A stretch of DNA of 64,000 nt, from contig NZ_NEVL01000001.1 in assembly GCF_002261335.1 (NCBI RefSeq), forward strand, positions 558,001 to 622,000. Direction: 5' to 3'. Made by a program: the position numbers and the translations under genes. Positions 7,041 through 17,878 of this stretch are shown here, piece by piece. This stretch comes from Bordetella genomosp. 1. Lineage in GTDB: Bacteria; Pseudomonadota; Gammaproteobacteria; Burkholderiales; Burkholderiaceae_B. Numbering within the stretch: position 1 is the first letter of the stretch; the number at the start of each line of letters is the position of its first letter. The notes beneath the pieces are model-generated. The model worked only from the letters and a program-made list of their open reading frames with translations, made no database searches and was not told where the DNA came from.

Positions 7041-8930
7041 TCAGGCCACCACGACGGCGCGGAACATGCCGGCGTCCATGTGATAAAGCAGATGGCAGTG
7101 ATAGGCCCAGTTGCCGCGCGCATCTGCGTGGACGCGGTAGGTGATGCGTTGGGCGGGGTGCAGGCTCACGGTGTGCTTGCGCACCTGGAAGCGGCCGTCG
7201 GGCGATTCGACGTCGCTCCACATGCCGTGCAGGTGGATGGGGTGGCTCATCATGGTGTCGTTGACCAGCACGAATCGCACCCGCTCGCCGTAATGCAGCA
7301 CGATCGGGTCGGCGTCGCCGAAGGTCTTGCCGTTGAACGACCACATGAAGCGGTCCATGTTGCCGGTCAGGTGCAGCTCGATCTCGCGCGTGGGCGGCAG
7401 GTTGTCGGCCGGGATGACGAGCGAGCGCAGGTCGGCATAGGTGAGGACGCGCCTGCCGTTGCCGCGCAGGCCCGCGCCGGGATCGTCGAGCCGGGTCGAG
7501 ACCTGCGCCGGAATCATGTCCTGGGCCACGCCGTATTCGGCCGGATCGTGATGCTTGACCACCACCATGCCGCCCGCCGCCGCGCCCTGCGGCCGGCCGT
7601 CCATCGCCATGGGCGCGCCGTGGCCCATCGCGCCATGATCCATGCCGGGCATCGGCATGTTCATCGGCATCGGCATGTTCATCGGCATCGGCATGCCGGC
7701 ATGGCCGGACGGCGCGGCCTTGCCGTCCATCTTCATGCCGGCCATGTCCTTGCCACCCATGTCCATGTCGGCCATATCCATGCCGGCCATGTCCATCTGG
7801 CTCATGTCCATGCCCATGTCCTGCATGGTCAGCCGCTGCACCGGGTCGACCGCGGGCACCGCGGCCTGCATGCCGGCGCGCGGCGCGAGCGTGGCGCGGG
7901 CATAGCCCGAGCGGTCCATCGACTGGGCGAACAGCGTGTAGGCGCGGTCGTCGGGATGCACGATGACGTCGTAGGTCTCGGCCACGCCGATGCGCAGCTC
8001 GTCGACCTCGACCGGATGGACCTCCTGGCCATCGGCACTGACCACGGTCATCTTGAGGCCGGGCAGGCGCACGTCGAAGTAGGTCATGGCCGAGCCGTTG
8101 ATGAGGCGCAGCCGCACCTGTTCGCCGGGCGTGAACAGGCCGGTCCAGTTGCCGGCCGGCGTCTTGCCGTTCACCAGGAAGGTGTAGGTGAGCGCCGAGA
8201 CGTCGGCCAGGTCGCCGGCGTTCATGCGCATCTTGTCCCACATCAGGCGTTCGGACAGCGCCGCGCCCCAGCCGTCGCGCCCGGCCTGGTCGGCGAGGGC
8301 CGCGACCGTGGGCATGTTGGTGTTGTAGACGTGCGAGACCGCCTTGAGCTTGCGGAACACGGTCTCGGGATCCTCGTCGGTCCAGTCGGACAGCATCACG
8401 GTGTAGTCGCGGCCCTGGGCGGGCGGGGCGTCGCGCGGCGAGATGACCAGCGGGGCATACACGCCGGTCTGCTCCTGGAAGCCCGAGTGGCTGTGATACC
8501 AGAACGTGCCGTGCTGCTTGACCTTGAAGCGGTAGGTAAAGGTCTGGCCGGGGGCGATGCCGTCGAAGGTCATGCCCGGCACGCCGTCCATTTCGTGCGG
8601 CACCAGGATGCCGTGCCAATGGATGGACGTGTCTTCGGCGAGCCGGTTGGTGACGTGCATGGTCACCGTGTCGCCTTCGCGCCAGTGCAGCACCGGACCG
8701 GGGATCAGGCCATTGATGGTGGTGCCGATGCGCGGCGCACCGGTGAAGTTCACCGGCGTATTGCCGATCTCGAGATGGAATTCGGTGCCGCTCAGCACCG
8801 CCTGCCGGTCGGGGGCGGCGGCGAGCGCGGGGCGGGCGCGCCAGGCGCCGAGCGTGGCGAGCACGCCGCCGGCGGCGATGCCACAGACGAAGCGGCGGCG
8901 CGAAAGCTGCAAGGGGAGGGACCGGTCCAT
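7041..8930 (-). CDS. copA: Multicopper oxidase CopA (copper resistance)
   Basis: A 629-residue periplasmic multicopper oxidase that oxidises Cu(I) and binds extra copper. It has a Tat signal (SRRRFVCGIAA, residues 10-20, cut after PALA) and all four copper-ligand motifs: HWHG at 104-107, HSH in WYHSHSG at 144-150, HPIHLHG at 563-569 and HCHLLYHMDAGM at 611-622, the last giving the type 1 site Cys and Met. Between roughly residues 365 and 440 is a Met/Asp/His-rich insert (MDMAGMDMADMDM pattern), the usual CopA copper-binding region. The ATG at 8928-8930 places the Tat motif near the N-terminus. It is the first structural gene after copRS, followed by copB. Confidence 0.97.
   Translation of the reverse strand: MDRSLPLQLSRRRFVCGIAAGGVLATLGAWRARPALAAAPDRQAVLSGTEFHLEIGNTPVNFTGAPRIGTTINGLIPGPVLHWREGDTVTMHVTNRLAEDTSIHWHGILVPHEMDGVPGMTFDGIAPGQTFTYRFKVKQHGTFWYHSHSGFQEQTGVYAPLVISPRDAPPAQGRDYTVMLSDWTDEDPETVFRKLKAVSHVYNTNMPTVAALADQAGRDGWGAALSERLMWDKMRMNAGDLADVSALTYTFLVNGKTPAGNWTGLFTPGEQVRLRLINGSAMTYFDVRLPGLKMTVVSADGQEVHPVEVDELRIGVAETYDVIVHPDDRAYTLFAQSMDRSGYARATLAPRAGMQAAVPAVDPVQRLTMQDMGMDMSQMDMAGMDMADMDMGGKDMAGMKMDGKAAPSGHAGMPMPMNMPMPMNMPMPGMDHGAMGHGAPMAMDGRPQGAAAGGMVVVKHHDPAEYGVAQDMIPAQVSTRLDDPGAGLRGNGRRVLTYADLRSLVIPADNLPPTREIELHLTGNMDRFMWSFNGKTFGDADPIVLHYGERVRFVLVNDTMMSHPIHLHGMWSDVESPDGRFQVRKHTVSLHPAQRITYRVHADARGNWAYHCHLLYHMDAGMFRAVVVA
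7657..7692 (-). repeat. Perfect 18-bp tandem duplication in the Met-rich insert of copA
   Basis: The unit atgttcatcggcatcggc occurs twice back to back without mismatch, flanked by partial copies. On the coding strand it specifies MPMPMN repeats. It keeps the frame and adds six residues per copy. Confidence 0.85.
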
Positions 8931-9063
8931 GGCATCAGCGTCCGGACGGGCGGGCGCCGGCACGGCGCGGCGGCGGGAAAAGGGAGTGGAACATGGCGTA
9001 TCACCGAGGCGTGGACAGGCTCCCACTGTAGGAGCCGGGCCGTGACCCCGACCTGACGCCAGG

Positions 9064-9079
9064 ATTACTTTTCCGTAAT
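9064..9079. promoter_or_regulatory. Candidate CopR operator upstream of copA
   Basis: An inverted repeat ATTAC-N6-GTAAT spans the last codons of copS, 134 bases before the copA start. It resembles the palindromic boxes recognised by heavy-metal response regulators of the CopR/CusR group, and copR is next door. Part of it is coding sequence for copS, so it could be coincidental. Confidence 0.3.
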
Positions 9080-10444
9080 GTGGGGCGCGCCCGGCAGCAA
9101 CAGGCCGATCTCGGTGCCGCCGCGGTCGCTGCGCGCCTGCACCTCGCCGCCATGCATGCGGGCGATGGCGCGCACGATGGCCAGGCCCAGCCCGTGGCCT
9201 TCGCCGCGCGGCGTGTGGCTGGCGCTGCCGCGGAAGAAGCGGTCGAAGATGCGCGGCAGGTCGGCCGCCGGGATCGGTGCGCCGGGGTTGCGCACCGACA
9301 GCCGCACGCGCCCATCGGGCGCCGGCGCGCAGGCGATCACCAGCTCGCCGCCGCGCGGGGTCGCCCGCATCGCGTTGGCCACCAGGTTCGCCAGCGCCCG
9401 CCGCAGCAGGTTGGCGTTGGCGCTGACCGTGGCCGCGCCCTCGATGCGCAGGTGCACGCCCTCGTCTTCGAGCGCGGCCTCGTAGAACTCCGCGACGCGG
9501 CGCGCCTCCTGGTCGAGCCGCACCGGCGCCAGGTCGGCGGCGCGTTCGCCGCCATCGGCGCGCGCCAGGAACAGCATGTCGTTCACGAGCGACTTCAGGC
9601 TCTCCAGCTCTTCGAGGTTGGAGGCCAGCGTCTCGCGCAGCTCGTGCGCCGGCCGGTCGGAGGCCAGGATCACCTCGGTGCCGTTGATCAGCGTGGCGAG
9701 CGGCGTGCGCAGCTCGTGCGCCACGTCGGCGTTGAAGCCTTCCATCTGCTGGTAGGCGGCCTGCACGCGCTCGAGCGTGCGATTGAAGGCGGCCACCAGC
9801 CCGGCCAGCTCGCGGTCGATGCCGGCCACGGGCAGGCGCTCGTCGAGATGCTCGGGCCGGATGGCGGCGGCGATGCCGGACAGGCGCCGCATCGGGGCCA
9901 GCGTGCGCCGCACGGCCCAGGCCGCCAGCAGCACCGTGGCGCCCACCCACAGCGCGCAGATCAACGCGACCACCGAGCCGTAGGCCACCAGGAACTGCCC
10001 GCTCGCGCGCGTGCTGACCGCGACGGTGAGACGCGGCCCCGCGGGGTCGTCCGCCTGCAGCGGCACCTGCACGCCGCGCAGGGTCTGGCCGTCGGCGGTC
10101 TCGGCCTGCACGCGGTCCTCGCCCAGCGGGCTCAGGCGCGGCAGCGGGCCGCCGTACAGCGATTCGCCGCCGGCGCTGATCCAGATCATCAGGTTGCCGT
10201 GGCCGGTGCGCATGCTGTCGAGCGTGGCGTCCAGGCTGTGCAGGTCGTGCGTGCCGGGTGCCATGCCGGCCAGGTGCACGATCAGCTCGGCCTTGCCGCG
10301 TGCCTCGGTGACCTCCTGGCGCTGCACCTCGCGGTCGAGCGCCCACAGCAGCGTGACGCCCGCGGCGGCCGCCAGCACCAGCGCGATCGCGCCCAGCAGC
10401 AGGATCAGGCGCGCCTGCATGGACGGCGCGCGCGGCGGCCTCAT
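9065..10444 (-). CDS. copS: Heavy-metal sensor histidine kinase
   Basis: A 459-residue inner-membrane sensor kinase of the CusS/CopS group. The first transmembrane segment is at residues 12-34, a periplasmic sensor region spans about 35-155, and a second membrane segment lies at 156-178. A HAMP linker ([17 protein letters not shown]) follows. The phosphorylated histidine is His243 in [14 protein letters not shown], and ATP-binding boxes follow ([19 protein letters not shown]). It overlaps copR by four bases and lies directly before copA, so it most likely senses periplasmic copper and phosphorylates CopR. Confidence 0.93.
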   Translation of the reverse strand: MRPPRAPSMQARLILLLGAIALVLAAAAGVTLLWALDREVQRQEVTEARGKAELIVHLAGMAPGTHDLHSLDATLDSMRTGHGNLMIWISAGGESLYGGPLPRLSPLGEDRVQAETADGQTLRGVQVPLQADDPAGPRLTVAVSTRASGQFLVAYGSVVALICALWVGATVLLAAWAVRRTLAPMRRLSGIAAAIRPEHLDERLPVAGIDRELAGLVAAFNRTLERVQAAYQQMEGFNADVAHELRTPLATLINGTEVILASDRPAHELRETLASNLEELESLKSLVNDMLFLARADGGERAADLAPVRLDQEARRVAEFYEAALEDEGVHLRIEGAATVSANANLLRRALANLVANAMRATPRGGELVIACAPAPDGRVRLSVRNPGAPIPAADLPRIFDRFFRGSASHTPRGEGHGLGLAIVRAIARMHGGEVQARSDRGGTEIGLLLPGAPHITEK

Positions 10445-11115
10445 GCGCGCAGCTCCAGCACGTAGCCCATGCCGCGCACCGTGTGCAGCAGGCGCTGTGC
10501 AAAGGGATCGTCGAGCTTGCCGCGCAGGCGCCGCACCGCCACCTCGATCACGTTGGTGTCGCTGTCGAAGTTCATGTCCCAGACCTGTTCGGCCAGCGTG
10601 GCGCGCGACAGCACCTGCCCCTGGCGGCGCAGCAGCAGCGCGAGCAGCGCGAATTCCTTGGCGGTGAGATCGAGGCGCTGGCCGGCGCGCTGGGCCTTGC
10701 GGCTGATCAGGTCGAGCTCCAGGTCGGCCAGCCGCAGCACGGGCGCCTCCTGGTTGCGGCCGCGCCGCGCCAGCGCGTGGATGCGCGCCAGCAGCTCGGA
10801 GAAGGCGAAGGGCTTGACCAGGTAATCGTCGGCGCCGCCCTCGAGGCCGCGCACGCGGTCTTCGACCTTGTCGCGCGCGGTCAGCATCAGCACCGGCGTG
10901 TCGCCGCGGCGCGCCCGCAGCCCGGCCAGCACGCCGAAGCCGTCGATGCCGGGCAGGTTCACGTCGAGGACCACGAGGTCGTAGTCGCCCTCGATGGCGA
11001 GATGGCGACCGTCGACACCGTCGCGGGCCAGGTCGACGACGTGGCTCTGTTCGGTGAGGCCTTTGTGCAGGTATTCGGCGAGCTTGGGCTCGTCTTCGAT
11101 CACGAGGATGCGCAT
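10441..11115 (-). CDS. copR: Heavy-metal response regulator (OmpR/PhoB family)
   Basis: A 224-residue response regulator. The receiver domain (residues 1-118) has the acidic pair at Glu7-Asp8, phospho-acceptor Asp51 in VVLDVNLPG and the conserved Lys in YLVKPF. The C-terminal winged helix contains [17 protein letters not shown] and the [18 protein letters not shown] recognition region. The ATG at 11113-11115 ([10 protein letters not shown]) is preferred to an upstream ATG that would add 18 unrelated residues. Head of the leftward copRSAB cluster. The symbol follows the neighbours; the sequence alone would equally allow CusR. Confidence 0.92.
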   Translation of the reverse strand: MRILVIEDEPKLAEYLHKGLTEQSHVVDLARDGVDGRHLAIEGDYDLVVLDVNLPGIDGFGVLAGLRARRGDTPVLMLTARDKVEDRVRGLEGGADDYLVKPFAFSELLARIHALARRGRNQEAPVLRLADLELDLISRKAQRAGQRLDLTAKEFALLALLLRRQGQVLSRATLAEQVWDMNFDSDTNVIEVAVRRLRGKLDDPFAQRLLHTVRGMGYVLELRA

Positions 11116-11191
11116 GCGGCGAGGGAAGAGAGGGGCGGTTGCCGCATTATGCCGCCAGTGCGGCCCCACGCCATTGCGCCCCGCCGGGCGC

Positions 11192-12502
11192 TCAGTCCAC
11201 CAGCTCCGCGCCCGCCACGCGGTCGGCGGGGAAGTGCAGCGAGAAGAGGCTGCCGCGGCCGGGCTCGCTTTCGATCAGCAGCTCGGCGTCGTGACGCATG
11301 GCGATGTGCTTGGTGATCGCCAGGCCCAGGCCGGTCCCGCCCACGGCGCGCGAACGGCCGCGGTCGACCCGGTAGAAGCGCTCGGTCAGGCGCGGGATGT
11401 GGCGCGCCGGGATGCCGATGCCGGTGTCCTGCACGCTGTAGCTGGCGCCGCCATCGGGCGTGGCGGCCCAGCGCACGGTGATGGTGCCGCCGTCGGGCGT
11501 GTAGCGCACGGCGTTGGTGAGCAGGTTGGAGAAGGCCGAGGCCAGCTCCGAGGCATTGCCGAGCACGTCGAGCGACTCGTCGATGTGCCAGTGAAAGGTG
11601 TGGCGGCCGCCCGAAAGCGCCTCGACCTGCTGGCGCGCGGTCTGCAGCAGCGAGGCCGAGCTGACCGCCACCGGATCGGAGCCGGGCGAGGACTCGAGCG
11701 TGGACAGGGTCAGCAGGTCTTCGACGATGGCCTGCATGCGCTGCGCCTGCTCCAGCATCATGCTCAGGTATTGCTCGCGCTGCTCGTCGCCGATCACTTC
11801 GGCCGGCATGTCCCGCAGCGTCTCGAGAAAGCCGGCCAGCACGGTCAGGGGCGTGCGCAGCTCGTGCGAGACGTTGGCCACGAAGTCGCGCCGGGTGGTC
11901 TCGAGCCGCTCGATCTGGGTCACGTCGCGCGAGATCAGCAGGCGCTGGTTGCTGGCGTAGCCGGCCAGCTGCATCATCATCACGCGCTCCTGGCCGTTGA
12001 GCGTGAGCCGCACCAGCAGCGGCTCGGGCCATTCGCCGCGATGGGCGTAGGCCACGAACTCGGGCGCGCGCAGCAGGTTCAGCAGATTGTGGCCGCGATC
12101 GGCCGGCAGGCGCAGGCCCAGATGGCGCCGCGCCATGCGGTTGCCCCAGTCGATCTGGAAATCCTCATTGAGCGTAACCACGCCATCGGGCAGGGCCTGC
12201 GCGGCGGCCAGCATGCTCTGCATGGTGTCGCGCATCTCCTGGATCTCGCGGCTGCGCCGGCGCGTGTAGCGGTAGAGCGGCGCGAGGATGTCGTCCCAGG
12301 GGCCGACCGAGGCGGGCGGCGCGCCGTCGGGATCGTGGGCCCACTGCGACACCTTCTGCAGGCGCCAGCTGCGCCACAGCAGCATGCAGAGCAGCGCCAC
12401 GCTGAACACGACCCAGCCCGCGGGCGAGCCGATGGCCCAATGCGCGAGCAGGGCCACGATGGCCCAGAATGCGGCCAGTATGAGAGTGCGAAGCCAGATC
12501 AT
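11192..12502 (-). CDS. phoR: Phosphate regulon sensor histidine kinase PhoR
   Basis: A 436-residue sensor kinase with two N-terminal transmembrane helices (residues 5-24 and 28-45) joined by a very short loop, as in PhoR, which has no real periplasmic sensor. A PAS-like domain lies at about 90-195. The phosphorylated histidine is His213 in [15 protein letters not shown], followed by the ATP-binding boxes ([29 protein letters not shown]). PhoR works with the PstSCAB-PhoU complex, which is not in this window. It follows phoB by 12 bases in the same direction, so they are one operon. Confidence 0.94.
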   Translation of the reverse strand: MIWLRTLILAAFWAIVALLAHWAIGSPAGWVVFSVALLCMLLWRSWRLQKVSQWAHDPDGAPPASVGPWDDILAPLYRYTRRRSREIQEMRDTMQSMLAAAQALPDGVVTLNEDFQIDWGNRMARRHLGLRLPADRGHNLLNLLRAPEFVAYAHRGEWPEPLLVRLTLNGQERVMMMQLAGYASNQRLLISRDVTQIERLETTRRDFVANVSHELRTPLTVLAGFLETLRDMPAEVIGDEQREQYLSMMLEQAQRMQAIVEDLLTLSTLESSPGSDPVAVSSASLLQTARQQVEALSGGRHTFHWHIDESLDVLGNASELASAFSNLLTNAVRYTPDGGTITVRWAATPDGGASYSVQDTGIGIPARHIPRLTERFYRVDRGRSRAVGGTGLGLAITKHIAMRHDAELLIESEPGRGSLFSLHFPADRVAGAELVD

Positions 12503-12514
12503 CGTGGCGGATTT

Positions 12515-13213
<699 letters not shown>

Positions 13214-13434
13214 GGTGTTACACATCAGTCAGGCGCAGGCGCTGCGCGAACATTGCGATAGTATGGCCGCAATATTTCAGGTATGTGACGAATGCTTCAT
13301 GTCACGGACAGCCAGCGCCCGCGCGCGCCGCGGCGCAACGCCGACAGGCCCGCGCCCTGGTGGCCGGACGCAATCTCCGTGTCAGGAATCGGGCGCCGAT
13401 CGGCTACCATTGGGCCATACCAAGAGATTCGACT

Positions 13435-14208
13435 ATGCAAACCCCCAATTCCTCTCCCGAATCCGGCGCCGCCGGTCAGTCCACCCACTTCGGTTTCCAG
13501 TCCGTGCCGGAGGCTGACAAGGCACGCAAGGTGGCCGAAGTCTTCCATTCGGTGGCCGCCAAGTATGACGTCATGAACGACCTCATGTCGGCGGGCCTGC
13601 ATCGCATCTGGAAGGCCTTCACCATCAGCCGCGCGGCGATCCGCCCCGGCATGAAGGTGCTCGACATCGCGGGCGGCACGGGCGACCTGGCGCGCGCGTT
13701 CGCCAAGCGCGCCGGCCCCACGGGCGAGGTCTGGCTCACCGACATCAACGATTCGATGCTGCGCGTGGGCCGCGACCGGCTCACCGACGGCGGCATGATC
13801 CTGCCCGTGTCGGTCTGCGATGCCGAGAAGCTGCCGTTCCCCGACGGCTACTTCGACCGCGTCAGCGTGGCCTTCGGCCTGCGCAACATGACCCACAAGG
13901 ATCGCGCCCTGGCCGAGATGGCCCGCGTGCTGAAGCCGGGCGGCAAGCTCCTGGTCCTGGAATTCTCGCGCGTGGCCAAGCCGCTCGCGCCCGCCTACGA
14001 CTGGTACTCCTTCAACGTGCTGCCCTGGCTGGGCAAGAAGGTCGCCAACGACGAGGCGAGCTACCGCTACCTGGCCGAATCGATCCGCATGCATCCCGAC
14101 CAGGACACCCTGGCCGACATGATGCGGGTGGCCGGCCTGGATCGCGTCCAGTATTTCAACCTGACCGCCGGCGTCGCCGCCCTGCACGAAGGCGTCAAGC
14201 TGGGCTGA
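13435..14208 (+). CDS. ubiE: Ubiquinone/menaquinone C-methyltransferase UbiE
   Basis: A 257-residue SAM-dependent methyltransferase that methylates the benzoquinol ring in ubiquinone synthesis. The family signatures are visible: [22 protein letters not shown] near residue 35, the SAM-binding [14 protein letters not shown] near 77-90, and [18 protein letters not shown]. The ATG at 13435 follows a region with no family similarity, so the longer in-frame reading is not used. It is divergent from phoB, with a 221-base spacer, and begins a block of quinone-related genes (ubiE, ubiJ, ubiB). Confidence 0.97.
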   Translation: MQTPNSSPESGAAGQSTHFGFQSVPEADKARKVAEVFHSVAAKYDVMNDLMSAGLHRIWKAFTISRAAIRPGMKVLDIAGGTGDLARAFAKRAGPTGEVWLTDINDSMLRVGRDRLTDGGMILPVSVCDAEKLPFPDGYFDRVSVAFGLRNMTHKDRALAEMARVLKPGGKLLVLEFSRVAKPLAPAYDWYSFNVLPWLGKKVANDEASYRYLAESIRMHPDQDTLADMMRVAGLDRVQYFNLTAGVAALHEGVKLG

Positions 14209-14225
14209 ACCCCCTTTTGGGGAAC

Positions 14226-14254
14226 TTGTGACGGACGGTCTTGTCCGTTATGCT
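14226..14254 (+). promoter_or_regulatory. Sigma-70-type promoter with an inverted repeat in its spacer, upstream of the Tim44-like gene
   Basis: TTGTGA and TATGCT are separated by exactly 17 bases, a fair match to -35 and -10 elements. An inverted repeat (ACGGAC, six bases, GTCCGT; 14231-14248) fills the spacer, which suggests either an operator or a chance hairpin. The predicted transcript would start near 14261, leaving a leader of about 175 bases before the ATG at 14437. Confidence 0.45.
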
Positions 14255-14436
14255 TAGGTTGTTCAGTCTTCTGTAAGAAATAGTCAGGTTGCGGTGAAAC
14301 CGGCGCGATCCGCGCGGCGACCCCTCAGTGCTGCTCATCCACTACAGAGTCACCCCTGTGTGATCCGGCCCCTGAGCCGGACGCGCCGCGCTCCTGCGGG
14401 GGAGCGCCCATGCTTGTATACGAGGAGCATATTGCG

Positions 14437-15477
14437 ATGTCCCGAATCGGTTTTTCCCGGGGTCTTTCCCGAACCCTCGCCGCGGCCCTGATCGCCGTGT
14501 CGGGTGCGGTGCTGGTCACGGCGTCTTTCGACGCCGAAGCCCGCCGCGCCGGCGGCGGCAGCAGCGCTGGCCGCCAGTCGAGCAACGTCACCACCCAACG
14601 CCAGGCCACCACGCCGCCGGCCACGCCGGGCGCGGGCACCACCGCGGGCGGCACCGCCGCCACGGCCGGTACCGCCGCCGCGGGCACCGCCGCTGCAGGC
14701 GCGGCCGCCAAGAGCGGCGCTTCGCGCTGGCTCGGCCCCATCGCCGGCATCGCCGCCGGCCTGGGCATCGCCGCCCTGCTGTCGCACCTGGGTCTGTCGG
14801 GCGCCTTCGCCGAGTTCCTCGGCAGCGCGCTGCTGATCGCCCTGGTCGTGTTCGCGGTGCTGTTCATCGTGCGTCGTCTGCGTGGCGCCGCGCCGCGCCA
14901 GGCCATGCAGGGTGCCTACGGCAACAACGCCGGCAACGGCAATGGCAACAACGCCCAGCCCACGTGGCGCGAGTCGCTCAAGCCGGCCCAGCCGGCCGCG
15001 CAGGCGCCCATCGCCGCCACGGCTGCTGCCCCGGTTGCCGCTGCCGCCGCACCGGCCGCCGCGCTGCCGAAGGCCGGCGAGGATGGCAACTGGTTCATTC
15101 CGGGTGACTTCGACACGCCGCGCTTCCTGCAACAGGCCAAGGACCAGTTCGTCCGCATCCAGGCGATCTGGGACAGCGGCAACGTCGAAAGCCTGCGCGA
15201 CCTCCTGACCGACGACCTGATCGCCGAACTGAAGCCGCAGCTCGAAGCCCGCAGCGGCACCAACAAGACCGACGTCGTGCTGCTCAACGCCGAGCTGCTG
15301 GGCATCGAAACCGTCTCCGACGGCCACCTGGCCAGCGTGCGCTTCTCGGGCATGCTGCGCGAGGAAGTCGGTGCCGAGGCCTTCCGCTTCGAAGAGGTCT
15401 GGAACCTGTTCAAGCCGGCCAATGGCGGCTGGCTGCTCGCCGGCATCCAGCAGATCCCGGTCGAATACGCGAGCTGA
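14437..15477 (+). CDS. Tim44-like domain membrane protein
   Basis: A 346-residue protein. It starts with a signal-like segment (residues 10-30), followed by a low-complexity Ala/Thr/Gly-rich stretch (about 40-95), two hydrophobic helices (about 98-118 and 128-146), an Ala/Pro-rich linker and a C-terminal Tim44-like domain (about 205-345; FLQQAKDQFVRIQAIWDSGN through VWNLFKPANGGWLLAGIQQ). The domain is shared with mitochondrial Tim44 and ribosomal MRPL45, but the bacterial function is not settled. The ATG at 14437 is nine bases after GAGGAG, a better site than the in-frame ATG at 14410. It lies between ubiE and ubiJB but seems to have its own promoter. Confidence 0.85.
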   Translation: MSRIGFSRGLSRTLAAALIAVSGAVLVTASFDAEARRAGGGSSAGRQSSNVTTQRQATTPPATPGAGTTAGGTAATAGTAAAGTAAAGAAAKSGASRWLGPIAGIAAGLGIAALLSHLGLSGAFAEFLGSALLIALVVFAVLFIVRRLRGAAPRQAMQGAYGNNAGNGNGNNAQPTWRESLKPAQPAAQAPIAATAAAPVAAAAAPAAALPKAGEDGNWFIPGDFDTPRFLQQAKDQFVRIQAIWDSGNVESLRDLLTDDLIAELKPQLEARSGTNKTDVVLLNAELLGIETVSDGHLASVRFSGMLREEVGAEAFRFEEVWNLFKPANGGWLLAGIQQIPVEYAS

Positions 15478-15484
15478 TCGCGCA

Positions 15485-15515
15485 GACGGCGTCCGGCCCG
15501 TGGCCGGATGCCGTC
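15485..15515 (+). terminator. Hairpin after the Tim44-like gene
   Basis: A 14-base-pair stem (GACGGC...GCCGTC outer, TCCGGCC/GGCCGGA inner, one G-T pair) with a three-base loop lies eight bases after the stop codon. The following T run is poor (CTTTA), so it may be an mRNA-protecting 3' hairpin or an imperfect terminator. Confidence 0.5.
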
Positions 15516-15668
15516 GAAGCTTTACCCCTGAACCGGTCTTGTGGCTCACGCCCTGGGCCGGTTCGCTCATTGGCGGGAGGCGCGGCCAGCGCGCCGTATT
15601 AAACCGGTAAACTGCCAAGGTTCATACCGGATGCCTCCCAGGCCGCGCCCGCGGCCGCACACTCCCCG

Positions 15669-16322
15669 ATGCTGCCTTTGCCCGCGCCTCTTTCCGTCCT
15701 GCCCCCGCCATCGCGACTCGTCGTGCGCCTGCTCAATGCGCTGCTCGCGCGCGAGCCCTGGGCGCGCGAACGCCTGCAGCGCCACGCCGGCAAGACCGTG
15801 CGTTTCGCGCTCGGCGGCTTCGCCCTGTCGCTCACGATCGCCAGCGACGGGCAGGTCGACGTGGCCGATGCGGCGGTCGTGGCCGACGTCACGCTCTCGG
15901 GCGTGCCCGAACGCATGAGCCTGGCGCGCCTGCTGCCGGGCGGCGCGAAGCCCGACTTCGCCGAGCTCACCCACATCTCGGGCGACGCGGCGCTGGCGCA
16001 GGTGGTGGCGGACCTGGCGCGCGACCTGCGCTGGGACGTCGAGGACGAACTGGCGCAACGCCTCGGCGACGTGCCCGCGGCGCGCCTGCTCGGCGGCACC
16101 CGTGCCGTCACCGGCTTCGCGCGCAACGCGGCGCTGCGCCTGGCACAGAACATCTCCGAATATCTGGCCGAAGAGCGCGGCGTGGTGGCCGGCCGGCCGG
16201 CCCTGGCGCAATGGCGCCTCGACATGGACCAGCTCGGCCAGGACACCGACGCGCTGGCGCGCCGCCTGAGCGCGCTCGACGCGCGCTTGGCCCGCCAGGG
16301 CAGCGCAAGGGGCGCACGATGA
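15669..16322 (+). CDS. ubiJ: Ubiquinone biosynthesis accessory factor UbiJ (SCP2 domain)
   Basis: A 217-residue protein with an N-terminal SCP2 sterol-carrier-like lipid-binding domain (about residues 20-115; [35 protein letters not shown]). The C-terminal helix is probably coiled coil ([26 protein letters not shown]). UbiJ holds the lipid intermediates of aerobic ubiquinone synthesis in the Ubi complex. The stop overlaps the ubiB start by four bases (ATGA), which both confirms the family call and shows translational coupling. Confidence 0.9.
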   Translation: MLPLPAPLSVLPPPSRLVVRLLNALLAREPWARERLQRHAGKTVRFALGGFALSLTIASDGQVDVADAAVVADVTLSGVPERMSLARLLPGGAKPDFAELTHISGDAALAQVVADLARDLRWDVEDELAQRLGDVPAARLLGGTRAVTGFARNAALRLAQNISEYLAEERGVVAGRPALAQWRLDMDQLGQDTDALARRLSALDARLARQGSARGAR

Positions 16323-17872
16323 TGACCTTCCTGCGACTGCTGCGCATCATCTTCGTCTCGCTGCGCTATGGCCTCGACGAGCTGGTGCTCTCGAGCCTGA
16401 ACCACCCGCTGGCCACGCTGCTGCTGCGCGTGATCCGCCTGGGCACGCGGCCGCGCACGCCGCGCGGCGTGCGGCTGCGCCGCGCGCTCGAATCGCTCGG
16501 CCCCATCTTCGTGAAGTTCGGCCAGGTGCTCTCGACCCGGCGCGACCTGATCCCCGCCGACATCGCCAACGAGCTGGCGCTGCTGCAGGACCGCGTGCCG
16601 CCGTTCCCGTCGGCCCAGGCCGCCGCCTGCATCGAGGCCGCGCTGGGCGCGCCGCCGCAGCAGCTGTTCGCGCAGTTCGACACCGATCCGATCGCCTCCG
16701 CCTCGATCGCGCAGGTGCACTTCGCCGTGCTGCACGACGGCCGCGAGGTGGCGGTCAAGGTGCTGCGCCCGGGCATGCTGGCCGTGATCGAGCAGGACAT
16801 GTCGCTGCTGCGCATCGTGGCGCGCATCATCGAGCGCCTGGGCGACGACGGCCGCCGCCTCAAGCCGCGCGAGGTCGTGGCGGAGTTCGACAAGTACCTG
16901 CACGACGAGCTCGACCTGGTGCGCGAGGCCTCCAACTGCAGCCAGCTGCGACGCAACTTCGGCCCGGAATCCAACCGCGGCGAGATCCTGATCGTGCCCG
17001 AGGTGATCTGGGAATACACCGCCAGCACGGTGTTCACCATGGAGCGCATGTACGGCATCCCGGTGGGCCAGATCGACCGCCTGCGCGCCGCCGGCATCGA
17101 CATCCCGACGCTGGCGCGCAGCGGCGTCGAGATCTTCTTCACCCAGGTGTTCACCGACGGCTTCTTCCATGCCGACATGCACCCGGGCAACATCTATGTG
17201 TCCGACAATCCCGAGACGCTGGGCCGCTACATCGCGCTCGATTTCGGCATCGTCGGTTCGCTGTCGGAATTCGACAAAAACTACCTGGCGCAGAACTTCC
17301 TCGCCTTCTTCCACCGCGACTACCGCCGCGTGGCGCAGTTGCACATCGAGTCGGGCTGGGTGCCGCCCGACACGCGCGAGGAAGAGCTGGAGGGCGCCGT
17401 GCGCGCGGTGTGCGAGCCGTATTTCGACCGGCCACTGGCCGAGATCTCGCTGGGCCAGGTGCTGCTGCGCCTGTTCCAGACCTCGCGCCGCTTCAACGTC
17501 GAGATCCAGCCGCAGCTCGTGCTGCTGCAGAAGACCTTGCTCAACGTCGAGGGTCTGGGGCGGCAGCTCGACCCCAACCTCGATCTCTGGAAGACCGCCA
17601 AACCGTATCTCGAACGCTGGATGCGCCAGCGCATGGGATTCGACGGTCTGAAAAAGGCCATGTCCAAGGAAGCGGTGCAGTGGGCCCAGATGTTGCCCGC
17701 CATGCCGCGCCTCGTGCATGACTACCTCAGCCGCCCCGTGGTTGCGCCGCAACTGCTGGACGAACTGGGCAAATTGCGGCGCGCGCAGGAACACAGTAAT
17801 CGCGTCCTGATCGCGCTCACCGCCGTCGTCGCGCTGGGCATCGTGGTGGCATTCTGGGCACTGACGCGCTGA
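16319..17872 (+). CDS. ubiB: Ubiquinone biosynthesis regulatory protein kinase-like UbiB
   Basis: A 517-residue member of the UbiB/ADCK atypical kinase family needed for ubiquinone synthesis. The family-defining KFGQ motif is at residues 66-69 ([19 protein letters not shown]). Further kinase-like motifs are the SIASIAQVH-type segment, the [10 protein letters not shown] lysine, [10 protein letters not shown] and ALDFGIVG. A hydrophobic helix at the C-terminus (about 492-514) anchors it to the inner membrane. The start is the first of two tandem ATGs, overlapping the ubiJ stop; longer in-frame reading into ubiJ has no support. Confidence 0.96.
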   Translation: MMTFLRLLRIIFVSLRYGLDELVLSSLNHPLATLLLRVIRLGTRPRTPRGVRLRRALESLGPIFVKFGQVLSTRRDLIPADIANELALLQDRVPPFPSAQAAACIEAALGAPPQQLFAQFDTDPIASASIAQVHFAVLHDGREVAVKVLRPGMLAVIEQDMSLLRIVARIIERLGDDGRRLKPREVVAEFDKYLHDELDLVREASNCSQLRRNFGPESNRGEILIVPEVIWEYTASTVFTMERMYGIPVGQIDRLRAAGIDIPTLARSGVEIFFTQVFTDGFFHADMHPGNIYVSDNPETLGRYIALDFGIVGSLSEFDKNYLAQNFLAFFHRDYRRVAQLHIESGWVPPDTREEELEGAVRAVCEPYFDRPLAEISLGQVLLRLFQTSRRFNVEIQPQLVLLQKTLLNVEGLGRQLDPNLDLWKTAKPYLERWMRQRMGFDGLKKAMSKEAVQWAQMLPAMPRLVHDYLSRPVVAPQLLDELGKLRRAQEHSNRVLIALTAVVALGIVVAFWALTR

Positions 17873-17878
17873 GCGCCG

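Noticed and set aside
13265-13320. A PHO box before phoB for autoregulation
   Set aside because: A GTGAC...GTCAC inverted repeat and a partial CTGTC are present, but not repeats at 11-base spacing, so the match is weak.
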